Shown here: piece after piece, positions 1 through 8,920 of the stretch
How positions within the stretch are numbered: the stretch's first letter is position 1
Layout: each line of letters starts with the position of its first letter
The notes under the pieces: model-generated
The model's input: only the letters and a program-made list of their open reading frames with translations
What the model was told of the DNA's origin: nothing
Database searches by the model: none
Translations under genes and position numbers: made by a program
NCBI GenBank assembly: GCA_905480235.1
Contig: CAJQPP010000091.1
Location: forward strand, 1-43,057
Direction: 5' to 3'
From: an uncultured Pirellulaceae bacterium
GTDB taxonomy: Bacteria > Planctomycetota > Planctomycetia > Pirellulales > Pirellulaceae
Length of the DNA: 43,057 nucleotides

Positions 1-854
1 ATTTTGTCCCACGTTCTTCCCACCGAATCGTGATCGCGATTATCCAACCGAAAGGATAGGCCGTGAATGGTTCGAGGTTCGCCACGGTGGCTGTGATCCA
101 TAAACCGATGTGTCGCATCCGCGGCCCAGCCAAAGAAGCCACAGGCTACCGGCCCCTCTTCGTCATTGCCGGTTGAAGTCATAGGCAAAGTGCTGCTGAG
201 TTTTTGTCTCGCTTTTGTGTCCAAATTGGGAAGTTTATAATCTTCTCCACGTATCCCTTTCTTCCGCGGTTGCGAAGTAGATTCGAGATCTTTTAACACG
301 GTTTCGTACAACTGAATGCCCTCTTCTTTCGTCAGTTTCCCTTGTTGCACAAGCATTTTGAGTTGATCTGAAAAACTCGCCAAATCCTGTTTCGGTTGTT
401 TTCGCTTTTTCGGTTCTTTTCGTTTTTCGAATTTGGCTTCCGCCTCGCGATACAAATCGGCAGCTTGATCCTTGTTCATTTCGCCGCTTTTAATAGCAGC
501 TCCCAATTGCGTTTTATACTCGGCAAGACCTTTCGTGGCAGCCGTTGTTTTGGGTGCGGCAGCGACCTTTTTGTTTTTCTTGGAGGCTTTCCGTTGGCCT
601 GTCACCACGAGTTGCTTGTTCGCGGCATCGGCATATTTAGCGGGGTCCGCGTTGAATTTTGCCAGACAATTTTTGCAACAGAAAAAGACCGTTCCCCCGT
701 TGTAGGCAGCCGACAAATCCTTGTCTGCAGTCCGCGAAGTCATGACCGGGCATTGAGCGTCATTCAGTTGGATTTCGTTGGATTGATCTTGAGCAAAAGT
801 CAGGCTAGTTATGCATAGACAGGTAGCCAACGCCAGTGATAAAACAGATTTCAT
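1..854 (-). CDS. Secreted TRASH/YHS-like Cys-motif protein, partial (C-terminus off the left edge)
   Basis: The frame is open from an ATG at 854 to the window edge (284 codons, no stop), so the gene is truncated by the window and not broken. A signal peptide covers about residues 1-21 (ends SLTFAQ). Residues 35-64 hold CPV followed by FFCCKNC (Cys35, 59, 60, 63), the pattern of TRASH/YHS-type metal-binding domains. A basic linker follows, then two related helical segments at about 112-139 and 160-187, each with a G-[EK]-[ML]-[NT]-K turn followed by a Tyr. From about 225 the sequence is HxD- and Gly-rich and I do not recognise it. The start lies 17 bases after the stop of the FecR-like gene, so it is the third gene of a sigma/FecR operon. 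Inferred role: a periplasmic metal- or thiol-responsive effector or sensor. The Cys motif is clear and the function is a guess. Confidence 0.75.
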   Translation of the reverse strand, partial: MKSVLSLALATCLCITSLTFAQDQSNEIQLNDAQCPVMTSRTADKDLSAAYNGGTVFFCCKNCLAKFNADPAKYADAANKQLVVTGQRKASKKNKKVAAAPKTTAATKGLAEYKTQLGAAIKSGEMNKDQAADLYREAEAKFEKRKEPKKRKQPKQDLASFSDQLKMLVQQGKLTKEEGIQLYETVLKDLESTSQPRKKGIRGEDYKLPNLDTKARQKLSSTLPMTSTGNDEEGPVACGFFGWAADATHRFMDHSHRGEPRTIHGLSFRLDNRDHDSVGRTWDK

Positions 855-871
855 GGAAGTCTCGTTTGAAT

Positions 872-2368
872 TTAAAGAACAGGTTTTTCGTCAACAAGCT
901 CGGGTGCGTTGTCGATTAATTCGACATCGAGAATTTGAAGCTTGAACTTACTATCCGATACGCACCACCATTCGGAAAGTTCTTTTCCTGTGGGGCTAAT
1001 CGACGATTTGGGTTTATTGTTGGAAAAAAGGTGAATGGGGATTTCCACCTTAAAAAACTCTCCATCTGCCGAGCTTTTTTCCTCGTTAGCTGATTGCGGT
1101 GAAATCATCTCACTCACCTTGATTGCCACGCTAAATTTTCCGGCAAATCCCCCGTCCGGTAAATTGGCATTGAACCCGAACGTGATGGTGTCTTGCGGGT
1201 TGGCGTATCCAGAGATTCGAAAAAGCGAGGCAGGCGCCGTCGTAACTGGAGCCGTGGATGATGATGCGACGGATAGCACGACGGCGTTCCCAAAATGATT
1301 TGCCGATGCCCAAACTCCCGTCGTGTCATGCAAGGTCACCGCATTTTTGTACGCAGCGATCGCTTCTTGTTTATTCATGTCACCGTTGGCCACGGCTCGT
1401 TTTAATTCGCTGGCCAAAGCGGTTGATTGGGAAATCGCTTGCCCTTGTAAAACGTCGCTTTGCAAGTCAACTTTCCAAACCGAAACGGGTTGATCACGTT
1501 TTTTTGTGGCTAATGGGTCCCGTTGCCGAAGTGATGTGGCGATCGAGTGGGTCGCAGGGACTTCGATTTCTCTTCCATCGTTCCGTCGTTTCACAAGCAC
1601 CGAACCTTTATTGACAACCAAGCGGGTTAAGTCGGTTTGAGCTTCCACGTTAAACTGAGTCCCCAACACCTCCATCTCAGCGGCCTCGGTGTAGACCAAT
1701 AGAGGGCGGTTGGTGGTTTGAGGCATGACGTCGGCCGATAAATTCCCTTGCCGTAATCGAATTACTTTTTGATCATCTTGGGATACGGTCAAAAGCGTTC
1801 GCCCCGAGAAGGTTGCGGTGGTTTGATCGGGAAACCGGAGCTGGCACCAGGTGCCCGGTGTCAATAATTCAAGCGAGCCACCCTGGAATGTGTCACCCAC
1901 TTCCAAATCGCCTGACACCTTGCCATTGTCGTTCGTCAGAATGACATCGCCCTGCAAAGCGGAAATTTCAATGGGAGGTGATTGACCGGGCCAATTAAAC
2001 ACAGCCACGCAAGTCAGAAATATTCCCGCCGCGATACTGACCGGAAGTCGCCAATTCCGTCGGTTTCCAGACAAACCAAGATCTTTGCGTGGAGCTGGAG
2101 ATGGTTTGGGAGGTTCCAGAATTGCATCTGACGATGAAAAAGGGGATGCCGGTAAGGCTTTCATGGTGGCGGCCACGAAAAGGTCCGTTGAATCCTCAAC
2201 GGTTTGACCTTGAAAGGTCAATAATTGATGTAACTGAAATTCATCAACCGCCGATTTCAATAAATCCGTATCAGAAAGTAGGGTCTGCAGTTCGAGGAAG
2301 TCAGGTTCGCTGAGATCACCTTCCAGAAAATCACTCCACAAATTTTCAAATCGTGATGGGTCACTCAT
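872..2368 (-). CDS. FecR-like transmembrane protein, probable sensor/anti-sigma partner
   Basis: 498 aa. The N-terminus (about 1-60) is acidic and helical, like the cytoplasmic segment that follows ECF sigma factors in planctomycetes. One membrane helix lies at about 108-125. A FecR domain follows at about 135-280, with the typical pattern of a beta-rich domain on the periplasmic side. Residues 316-346 contain a helical motif (core GDMNKQEA, then Tyr) that also occurs twice in the next gene. The C-terminal 150 residues look beta-rich and are unassigned. The ATG overlaps the sigma factor stop (ATGA, 2365-2368), so the two are translationally coupled. FecR proteins relay a periplasmic signal to their sigma factor; here no TonB receptor is nearby, which is usual for planctomycetes. 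Confident on family, unsure of the signal. Confidence 0.85.
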   Translation of the reverse strand: MSDPSRFENLWSDFLEGDLSEPDFLELQTLLSDTDLLKSAVDEFQLHQLLTFQGQTVEDSTDLFVAATMKALPASPFSSSDAILEPPKPSPAPRKDLGLSGNRRNWRLPVSIAAGIFLTCVAVFNWPGQSPPIEISALQGDVILTNDNGKVSGDLEVGDTFQGGSLELLTPGTWCQLRFPDQTTATFSGRTLLTVSQDDQKVIRLRQGNLSADVMPQTTNRPLLVYTEAAEMEVLGTQFNVEAQTDLTRLVVNKGSVLVKRRNDGREIEVPATHSIATSLRQRDPLATKKRDQPVSVWKVDLQSDVLQGQAISQSTALASELKRAVANGDMNKQEAIAAYKNAVTLHDTTGVWASANHFGNAVVLSVASSSTAPVTTAPASLFRISGYANPQDTITFGFNANLPDGGFAGKFSVAIKVSEMISPQSANEEKSSADGEFFKVEIPIHLFSNNKPKSSISPTGKELSEWWCVSDSKFKLQILDVELIDNAPELVDEKPVL

Positions 2369-2961
2369 GCGTTATCTCCATTGGCCAAAAGTTGACGCTG
2401 AACGCATTCGTGCAGCAACTGTCGGATTTTCCAAAGCTGTTTCTTAATTGCAGTTACCGAACGCCCAGAACGTGAAGCCATTTCTTCCAAAGGGACCTGT
2501 TCCTCGTAACGCCATGTGAGGTATTGGCGAAGGTTTTCGCCCAGGTTCGATTTACACTTCTGTAGGTGCTGTATTTTTTCCGATGCGGTGTTGGGTGATA
2601 ACTCACTGCGTCGCTCCAATTCCCGACGCATCAAATCGGGAGCATATTTGGTGTGATAGTCAGCCACCCGTCGCAGCCGCGTTATTTCCGTTCGCAACTC
2701 AAATTTGGCAATCGTAAACAGCCAGGCTTTGAAGTTTGTTCCTAGCTGGTAGTGGTCCAATCTCGTGTAAGCCACGATGAAGCTTTGCTGGGCAATTTCG
2801 TCAGATTCAATACCCGGGGGACAAATCGTTGCTAACCAGGCGCGGAGAGGTTTTTCACATTGCCTAACAACTGTTTCAAATGCCTCCGGATTGCCCTCGC
2901 GAGCCTTCGCAATGGCGCAATTTAGTGCGTCATGGTCATGTTTTGAACGGTGTTGGCTCAT
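2365..2961 (-). CDS. ECF RNA polymerase sigma factor (Rhodopirellula/Verrucomicrobium type)
   Basis: 198 aa, normal length for an ECF sigma factor. Region 2 is at about 28-105, including the DEIAQQSFIVAY helix that contacts core polymerase and -10 DNA and the NFKAWLFTIAKFE segment. Region 4 is at about 140-190, with the LEEMASRSGRSVTAIKKQL helix-turn-helix for -35 recognition. The pattern matches the sigma family described in Rhodopirellula and Verrucomicrobium (TIGR02989-like). It is the first gene of a minus-strand operon with the FecR-like and TRASH-like genes and presumably controls that operon and other genes when the FecR-like partner receives a signal. No classical zinc-binding anti-sigma factor is present. 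Confidence 0.93.
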   Translation of the reverse strand: MSQHRSKHDHDALNCAIAKAREGNPEAFETVVRQCEKPLRAWLATICPPGIESDEIAQQSFIVAYTRLDHYQLGTNFKAWLFTIAKFELRTEITRLRRVADYHTKYAPDLMRRELERRSELSPNTASEKIQHLQKCKSNLGENLRQYLTWRYEEQVPLEEMASRSGRSVTAIKKQLWKIRQLLHECVQRQLLANGDNA

Positions 2962-3271
2962 ATCGATATAGGGCGTCGGCGAGTGTGAGGTTACCCGCCT
3001 TTTTTCCCAAGATTACTTGTGGACTGAAATTTGGAGAGGTCGTAAAAATCTACTGGTCGGGGTGAGTGGGCAAATGTGAAGATTTTCTGTTTTCCACTTT
3101 AGATACGCTCTTTTCCAATGTTATTTAGAAATTTGATGGCAAAATAGCAGTTTCTTACGTGGGATCCGATCGCAGGCGAGAGACGATCGCCAGAAATCCT
3201 AAGTATTTGGTTGCGCTGAGCGTGAATACTCGGTATTAGATGGACGTTTTTGAAAAACCCGGGAGTGAACT
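2962..3271. other. Intergenic region between divergent genes
   Basis: About 310 bases separate the sigma factor start (2961, minus) from the DUF3050 start (3272, plus), so promoters for both directions should lie here. I see AT-rich stretches at 3090-3150 but no -35/-10 pair I would defend, no tRNA and no convincing ORF. Confidence 0.5.
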
Positions 3272-4075
3272 TTGAATCCCTTTGATCAGATAAATACCTC
3301 GCTACAGCCTCATCGAGACGCGTTGCTCAACCACTCCGTTTATCAGACGCTTGGTGACATCGACGAAATGAGAATCTTCATGAATCACCACGTCTTCGCG
3401 GTGTGGGATTTCATGTGCCTACTCAAAACCCTGCAAAACCGTCTGACCTGTACGAACCGTATTTGGAGGCCTGTAACGAATCGGGAAGCCTGCCGCTTTA
3501 TTAACGAGATTGTGCTCTGTGAAGAGAGCGATCAAGACAGAAACGGAAACTACACATCGCATTTTGATTTATACCGAATCGCCATGCAGTCGGCGGGCGC
3601 CGATACGCGGAAGATCGATAAATTCATCGATTTGTTGGGAGAGCAGCAAACGCCATCAGCAGCATTGGCCAGCCTGAACAATCCAAAAAGCGTCGACCAC
3701 TTTGTGATGGAGACGTTAGAGGTCGTTGAGAAAGGAGAACTCTGCGAAGTTGCGGCGTGCTTCGCGTTCGGCCGAGAAGACCTTTTGCCCGACCTGTTTG
3801 AGAGAATAGTTCAAAAAGTCAATGACGAGTCCTTAGGCGTGCTCAACGACTTCCAGTATTATCTGAATCGGCACATTGAATTAGATGGCGATGAACACGG
3901 CCCCATGTCCAAGCGGATGGTGGAATCAATTTGTGGTCAGGACCCTGCCCTGTGGCAACGTGCTGAAGCGGCAGCGACGCGGGCACTCGAAGCACGGCTA
4001 ATTCTGTGGGACGGCATGCTGGCCGAACTCAAAGATTCTGCGGTTGTTGCGACCGCTACCGACCCCGTCGATTGA
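3272..4075 (+). CDS. DUF3050 protein, haem-oxygenase-like fold, possible di-iron oxidase
   Basis: 267 aa. The start is a TTG at 3272, supported by GGGAG at 3261-3265 at good spacing; no in-frame ATG gives the conserved N-terminus. The whole protein matches the DUF3050 family, an all-helical fold related to haem oxygenase, TenA and the haem-oxygenase-like di-iron oxidases. Candidate metal ligands visible are His39/His40, Glu84/Glu85, His97 and a D205xxxH209 motif near the third core helix; the DxxxH spacing is the one found in the di-iron oxidase group. There is no signal peptide, so it is cytoplasmic. Substrate unknown. It stands alone: the next gene is 263 bases downstream and the previous one is divergent. 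Family assignment is good; the oxidase activity is an inference. Confidence 0.8.
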   Translation: MNPFDQINTSLQPHRDALLNHSVYQTLGDIDEMRIFMNHHVFAVWDFMCLLKTLQNRLTCTNRIWRPVTNREACRFINEIVLCEESDQDRNGNYTSHFDLYRIAMQSAGADTRKIDKFIDLLGEQQTPSAALASLNNPKSVDHFVMETLEVVEKGELCEVAACFAFGREDLLPDLFERIVQKVNDESLGVLNDFQYYLNRHIELDGDEHGPMSKRMVESICGQDPALWQRAEAAATRALEARLILWDGMLAELKDSAVVATATDPVD

Positions 4076-4122
4076 CAGGTCCTGCCGTTCCAGAATCGAG
4101 CGAATTTAACCGATGAACTCTA

Positions 4123-4166
4123 GTCTTGCGGGTGCTTCGGAAGGTGTCTCCGAGGGCAGGCAAGAC
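4123..4166 (+). other. Nested stem-loop between DUF3050 gene and transporter operon
   Basis: An outer 7-base stem (4123-4129 with 4160-4166, GTCTTGC/GCAAGAC) encloses a second 7-base stem (4135-4141 with 4149-4155, one G-T pair) separated by short internal loops. No T-run follows on either strand, so it is not a standard intrinsic terminator. It could be the 3' end structure of the DUF3050 mRNA or part of the leader of the transporter operon. Confidence 0.4.
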
Positions 4167-4338
4167 GGGAAAATAAAGTGTTCGCTCTTACAATGGTGTT
4201 GCCTGTCTCGATTATCGGGACGGGTTATGGGTTTCTTCTAACCTTCCATTGGCCAGAGCCCAGTCAGAATCTTGACGGTTGGCCGTTTTTCGCATACTGT
4301 TGGCTGAGGTAACGGCATTCCCCCTCGGGTGATTTCTT

Positions 4339-4749
4339 GTGACAAAAAGAGCCATTTTTTCGTTATTCATTGCTTCCGTGGTGGTGCTATGCCCACTTCG
4401 ATGTGCACTGGGTGGATGCCAAATCTCATCGGTATCACAGGAGAGTGAATCCAGATGCAATTGCTGCCCAGCGAATTCTGCTCAGTCAGATGGGCCTCAA
4501 CCCAATCCCTCAGAACCAAAGCGGGGCTGTGATTGCGCGGGTTGTTTTTGCGCTGGTGCTTTATCAGACAGTGACGATTTGACGACTACCGTCCTGATTT
4601 CATGGATAGATAATTTAGTTATCCCGGATGACCTAGCGAATTTGACGAGATGGGATGGACCCAAATCTTTTCTGCCAAATCCAAAGACGGTCGGGCATCA
4701 TCTTTCATCTCACCCTGCGCGCGCTTGCTTGGCGTGTTGGATTCTCTAA
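4339..4749 (+). CDS. Small secreted cysteine-rich protein of the transporter operon
   Basis: 136 aa from a GTG at 4339. A signal peptide or N-terminal anchor spans about residues 5-24. Twelve cysteines are present, many clustered: 40, 42, 43 (CNCC) and 64, 66, 69, 71 (CDCAGCFC). The C-terminus has a short Cys pair (ACLACW) next to a His-containing segment. I do not recognise a named family. Small Cys/His-rich secreted proteins are often found at the head of heavy-metal efflux operons, and this one is 143 bases upstream of an FtsX-type permease on the same strand, which is why I place it in that operon. A role in binding a soft metal in the periplasm is inference. There is no strong ribosome site, so the start is uncertain. 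Confidence 0.6.
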   Translation: MTKRAIFSLFIASVVVLCPLRCALGGCQISSVSQESESRCNCCPANSAQSDGPQPNPSEPKRGCDCAGCFCAGALSDSDDLTTTVLISWIDNLVIPDDLANLTRWDGPKSFLPNPKTVGHHLSSHPARACLACWIL

Positions 4750-4892
4750 TCGGTTGAGCACGCTTCGCACGCAACCTTGAGTGCGCGCGTTTGTCCCCGT
4801 CTGTCCCCAAAGCAACGGCCTGTATCTAGCCTTGGGGCGGACCGCTTTGTGACCGATCCGTTTTAAATTCCATTCTTTATCTGTCATTGCAG

Positions 4893-6047
4893 ATGCTACT
4901 TCCCTGGGAATACGGTGTACGAAATTTGACGCGTCGTCCATGGCGGACGGTGCTGACATTGATAGCGCTCACCACCGTCATTTTGCTGATATTTGTCGTC
5001 GTAGGATTTATTCGTGGGCTGGATCGATCATTGGCAACCAGCGGTGACGAAGACGTTGTTCTGGTTTACTCAGTCAACTCAGAGGAGAACATCGAAAATT
5101 CAGCAATCGGAGCGCAAATTCCCAATTTGTTAACTGCCAGTGTGGCCGGCACGTGGAAGCGATTCGATGTGACTCACGTTTCTCCTGAAATGTATTTAGG
5201 AACTCGAGTACGCTCCGGTCAGGGAGTCGAGAGTTTGGGGTTGGTGAGAGGCGTCACCACCAACGCTCCGTTGGTCCGCCGATCGGTGCAGGTCTTTGAC
5301 GGTCGTTGGCCCGCATCCGGCGAGATCATGGTGGGACGATTGGCTGCCGCCAAATTAGGCTTTGCTCCTGCTGATCTAGAAATTGGCAAGACCTTGGTTC
5401 TCGAGGATAGAACTTGGGAAATCGTGGGGCAGTTTTCCGCGGGCGGGACGGCTTACGAATCGGAAATTTGGTGTAATTTGGCGGAATTCCAAACCGCGAC
5501 AAAGCGACAGGATATTTCTCTGGTGGCTTTGCTTTTAGCGCCCGGCAGCCCGAGCGCAGAAATCGAGTTGTTTTGCAAAGAAAGAACCGATCTCGAATTA
5601 CGGGCGTTGAGCGAGACCGACTACTATCAGGCTTTGCAACAACATTATCGCCCGGTCCGAGTGCTCGCTTGGGTCGTGGTCTTGTTGGTTTCCGGAGCAG
5701 GCGTTTTTGCCGGCTTAAATATGATGTACGGAGCTGTGGCTGGACGTGTCAGGGAAATTGCTACCCTACAGGCGATGGGATTCCGCAGGCGAGCGATTGT
5801 GCTGAGTATTTTACAGGAAGGTGCTTTGCTCGCCGCTGCAGCCTCTTTGATTGCCGGTGCAATAGCGCTCCTGTTACTGAATGGCTTGGCCGTTCGTTTT
5901 ACGATGGGAGCATTTGCGTTAAGGATTGACAGTATGGCGATTTTGATCGGCTGCGGAGCCGGTTTAATGCTTGGGGTATTGGGGGCATTACCTCCAGCAT
6001 TCAAAGCATTACGCTCCGAAGTAGCTACGAGCTTAAAGGCAGTTTGA
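4893..6047 (+). CDS. FtsX/MacB-type ABC transporter permease (first of two)
   Basis: 384 aa from ATG 4893; a TTG at 4887 would add two residues. Helix 1 is at about 19-41, after an N-terminal amphipathic segment ([15 protein letters not shown]). A large periplasmic MacB-PCD-like domain covers about 45-255, and three further helices lie at about 257-280, 303-330 and 346-370. This is the FtsX/MacB topology of four helices, in which the periplasmic domain meets the adaptor. It lacks a fused ATPase; that is supplied by the gene at 8206. A second permease (8921-10054) is in the same operon, so the transporter may be a heterodimer. Family assignment is sure; the substrate is unknown. Confidence 0.92.
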   Translation: MLLPWEYGVRNLTRRPWRTVLTLIALTTVILLIFVVVGFIRGLDRSLATSGDEDVVLVYSVNSEENIENSAIGAQIPNLLTASVAGTWKRFDVTHVSPEMYLGTRVRSGQGVESLGLVRGVTTNAPLVRRSVQVFDGRWPASGEIMVGRLAAAKLGFAPADLEIGKTLVLEDRTWEIVGQFSAGGTAYESEIWCNLAEFQTATKRQDISLVALLLAPGSPSAEIELFCKERTDLELRALSETDYYQALQQHYRPVRVLAWVVVLLVSGAGVFAGLNMMYGAVAGRVREIATLQAMGFRRRAIVLSILQEGALLAAAASLIAGAIALLLLNGLAVRFTMGAFALRIDSMAILIGCGAGLMLGVLGALPPAFKALRSEVATSLKAV

Positions 6048-6073
6048 ATTTTTAGTTCCTAGAAAAAGAGAGA

Positions 6074-6595
6074 ATGATGAAGACACTTATATTTGGACTT
6101 GGCATGTTGACTTTAGTGGCCGTGATGGGCTGCGGTAAATCCGAGGACGGCGAGGCAAAAAAATCGGCGCTGGAGCCTACCGGGAAACAATATCTCACGG
6201 GAAGTGAACCAAGCAGTTCCATGCCGGTGGGCGATGCAAGAGCAGCCACCAAAGATGGTGACCCTGTAAAATTATTAGGTCGTATCGGCGGGTCAACCGC
6301 GCCTTTTATTGAGGGATTGGCGGCGTTTACCATCGTGGACCCCAAGGTGCAGTTCTGTCCGCCCGAAGAACAGTGCCCCACGCCCTGGGATTATTGTTGC
6401 ACCCAAAACGAAGTTAAAGAGAACATCGCGACTGTCAAAGTCGTGAATGAAACGGGAAGCCCGGTCGCCGAAGATGCCCGCAAATTATTAGGTGTTAAGG
6501 AACTGTCTCTGGTCGTGGTGGAAGGGACTGCCAAACGTGATGACCAGGGCAATCTGTCTGTGTTGGCAAATAAAGTTTTCATCAAAGAGCTTTAG
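6074..6595 (+). CDS. Cysteine-containing lipoprotein, OB-fold-like, between permease and adaptor
   Basis: 173 aa. A lipobox (LVAVMGC) puts the lipidated cysteine at residue 20, so it is an anchored periplasmic lipoprotein. After a low-complexity linker comes a beta-rich domain at about 62-173. In its middle is a cysteine cluster (FCPPEEQCPTPWDYCC, about residues 96-111) ahead of an OB-fold-like strand pattern ending NKVFIKEL. I cannot name the family. It starts 26 bases after the first permease and precedes the HlyD gene by 45 bases, so it belongs to the operon. The four clustered cysteines, together with the upstream Cys-rich protein, suggest metal binding or a disulfide-stabilised substrate or accessory subunit. 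Confidence 0.8.
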   Translation: MMKTLIFGLGMLTLVAVMGCGKSEDGEAKKSALEPTGKQYLTGSEPSSSMPVGDARAATKDGDPVKLLGRIGGSTAPFIEGLAAFTIVDPKVQFCPPEEQCPTPWDYCCTQNEVKENIATVKVVNETGSPVAEDARKLLGVKELSLVVVEGTAKRDDQGNLSVLANKVFIKEL

Positions 6596-6640
6596 AGTGA
6601 TCCATTTTTCGCAGCAGCTTCAATATTTGTGGAAACGAAA

Positions 6641-8206
6641 ATGACTGACGCACCCCTGGATCTGTCAAGGCTGGCTCTCGATCGATCCGCGCCTAACGCA
6701 GGTGATGCCAAATGGAAGAAGCGTAACCGCAAATGGTTAGTGCGGTATGTCATCCCGTTAGGTATTCTGGCCGGGTTTGCCATCCTGATGATGGTAGCGG
6801 CTGGAAATTCCCTATGGTCCAAACCGGCCGTAGAGGTGGTGCCCGTGATTGTAAAGCGTGCAACGGTGCAACAATCTGGTATCCCGTTGTTTCAAGCTGC
6901 AGGATGGATCGAGCCACGTCCGACATCCATCAATGTCCCGGCGTTGACCCCCGGTGTCATTGAGGAATTATTGGTAGTGGAAGGCCAGGCCGTCAAAAAG
7001 GGAGAATCGATCGCCAGATTGATTTCCATTGATGCCGAGATTACCGTCAAACAGGCGCAAGTCGCGTTGTCCACGACAGAAGGTGAATTGCAACGCGCGC
7101 TGGCCGAGCAAAGAGCGGCCGAGCTACGTCTAAAAAAACCGGTGCATCTGCAGGTGGAGTTGGCGGATGCGCAGAGCTTGTTGGCAAAAGCCGAAACGGA
7201 AATGGCCAGCCTGCCTTTTCAGCTGGAAACCGCTAGAGCCAGCTTGGAGTTTGCCGAGCAAAGTGTGACGGGAAAGCGTGCTGCTGGGAGTGCTATACCG
7301 GCCGTTGTACTGCAAAGGGCGGAATCGGAGTATGCAGCAGCGGATGCCAAACTGCGTGAATTGCAAAAACGTGAGCCACGTCTTAAAAACGAGATCGCTG
7401 CGATTCAGGGAAAGGTAACGGCCATCCAATTGCAATTAGAGTTGCTGATCGAGGAAACCCGGCAACGGGATGAGGCCAAGGCCCGCGTGCAATCTGCGAC
7501 GGCGCTTCGCGATGCCGCTGGTTTGCATTTGGAAAAAGCGGAGCTGGCCCTGGCTCGAAATACCATCCGAGCACCCATTGATGGACGTATTCTACGAGTC
7601 ATTTCGGGTCCTGGGATGCGCGTCATGGGATTGGAAACAAGAGCCGGCCATAACTCCAGTTCCGTGGTCGAGATGTATGATCCCAATCGGTTGCAAGTAC
7701 GCGCTGACGTGCGTTTGGAAGATGTGCCCGAGGTACAGCGGGGCCAGCCCGTAGACATTGAAACTGCTTCTTCCGAAACGACTCTCCGAGGGCGAGTCTT
7801 ACAAACGAATAGTTCCGCGAATATCCAAAAGAATACGTTGGAAGTCAAAGTGGAATTGATTGAACCACCCGAAACAGTCCGTCCCGAAATGTTGGTGACA
7901 GCAACTTTTCTATCTCCGCAGCAACCTGCCGGCAATGCCGTTGAGGTTCAGGAACAAGAGCGTTTGTTTGTGCCCAAAAAGTTGATTCAATCTGACGGCG
8001 GAACACGTTTTATCTGGATTGTGGACGCCACGAAACGGGCCAAAAAATCCTCCGTAACGGAGGGCGCGTCTATTTCTGATGCACTGGTGGAGATTACATC
8101 CGGGTTGCGTTTGACGGACAAGTTGATCGCCTCGGATACGAATTTACTTCGCGACGGCGCGCTGGTAGAGGTCACCGGGGAAGAACAGTCCATGGGGAGA
8201 CAATAA
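6641..8206 (+). CDS. HlyD/MacA-type periplasmic adaptor protein
   Basis: 521 aa from ATG 6641, which has GGAA six bases upstream; a GTG at 6629 is an alternative start. One membrane helix lies at about 35-54. A biotinyl-lipoyl-like half follows ([22 protein letters not shown], about 100-125), then a long coiled coil at about 130-300 rich in Ala, Glu, Gln and Leu, the second lipoyl half ([14 protein letters not shown]), a beta-barrel domain ([23 protein letters not shown]) and a membrane-proximal domain to the end. This is the standard adaptor order. It would link the inner-membrane permeases to an outer-membrane channel; no TolC-like gene is in the window. It overlaps the ATPase gene by one base (TAATG). 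Confidence 0.93.
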   Translation: MTDAPLDLSRLALDRSAPNAGDAKWKKRNRKWLVRYVIPLGILAGFAILMMVAAGNSLWSKPAVEVVPVIVKRATVQQSGIPLFQAAGWIEPRPTSINVPALTPGVIEELLVVEGQAVKKGESIARLISIDAEITVKQAQVALSTTEGELQRALAEQRAAELRLKKPVHLQVELADAQSLLAKAETEMASLPFQLETARASLEFAEQSVTGKRAAGSAIPAVVLQRAESEYAAADAKLRELQKREPRLKNEIAAIQGKVTAIQLQLELLIEETRQRDEAKARVQSATALRDAAGLHLEKAELALARNTIRAPIDGRILRVISGPGMRVMGLETRAGHNSSSVVEMYDPNRLQVRADVRLEDVPEVQRGQPVDIETASSETTLRGRVLQTNSSANIQKNTLEVKVELIEPPETVRPEMLVTATFLSPQQPAGNAVEVQEQERLFVPKKLIQSDGGTRFIWIVDATKRAKKSSVTEGASISDALVEITSGLRLTDKLIASDTNLLRDGALVEVTGEEQSMGRQ

Positions 8207-8907
8207 TGGCCTTGGTCGAACTACGAAATGTTTGCAAGAGTTTTACTAAGGGTGATCAAACGATTACCCCCTTGGATCATGTCGATCTCGATATCGAAGC
8301 GGGCGAGTTCGTTTCGTTGATGGGACCCAGCGGAACGGGGAAGAGTACACTTTTGAATTTGATCAGCGGGATTGATCGCGTTGACGAGGGGAGTATTTCC
8401 GTGGGCGGTGTCGGCGTGACCGAACTTTCCCGCGGGAAATTGGCGGACTGGAGAGCTAGGAACCTTGGCTATATTTTTCAGACACATAATCTCATTCCCG
8501 TTTTGACTACCTATGAAAATGTCGAATTGCCGACGTTGTTATTGCGGTTGAGTTCTGCCCAACGGCGACAACGTGTGGAGTTAGCGCTCGAGGCCGTGGG
8601 CCTGACGGATCGGTCCAACCACTACCCCAGTCAATTGTCGGGTGGTCAGGAGCAACGCGTTGGCATTGCCCGGGCGATTGTGGCCCATCCCCAAGTGGTA
8701 GTGGCTGATGAACCGACGGGAAGTCTTGATACAAAAACCAGTGAGCAAATTCAGGTTCTGCTGCAGCGTTTGAATCAAGAATTGGACATCACCCTTTTGA
8801 TGGTGACGCACGATGCCGAAGTCGCTGCCATTGCCTCGCGACGTTTGCTTCTGGACGAGGGCAAATTTGTAGAGCAGAACGTGGATACCCCTTTGAAAAA
8901 AAGTTGA
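8206..8907 (+). CDS. ABC transporter ATP-binding protein, MacB/LolD type
   Basis: 233 aa. Visible motifs: Walker A GPSGTGKS (40-47), Q-loop Gln92, signature LSGGQ (144-148), Walker B VVVADE (164-169), D-loop SLD and H-loop His202. The signature and the short length place it with the LolD/MacB/FtsE class that powers FtsX-type permeases. The start codon overlaps the stop of the adaptor gene by one base, so translation is coupled. It probably energises a complex of the permeases encoded at 4893 and 8921. Confidence 0.96.
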   Translation: MALVELRNVCKSFTKGDQTITPLDHVDLDIEAGEFVSLMGPSGTGKSTLLNLISGIDRVDEGSISVGGVGVTELSRGKLADWRARNLGYIFQTHNLIPVLTTYENVELPTLLLRLSSAQRRQRVELALEAVGLTDRSNHYPSQLSGGQEQRVGIARAIVAHPQVVVADEPTGSLDTKTSEQIQVLLQRLNQELDITLLMVTHDAEVAAIASRRLLLDEGKFVEQNVDTPLKKS

Positions 8908-8920
8908 TAGAACGTCTACC

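Noticed and set aside
396..818. Plus-strand open frame of 140 codons opposite the left-edge gene
   Set aside because: It is antisense to a coding frame with a signal peptide and a Cys motif, and its own protein shows no family pattern.
4268..4285. Small hairpin followed by T-run upstream of the Cys-rich gene
   Set aside because: Stem of only four bases, too weak for a terminator call.
7405..7935. Minus-strand open frame of 176 codons inside the adaptor gene
   Set aside because: Shadow of the HlyD-type gene; composition low in structure and no ribosome site.
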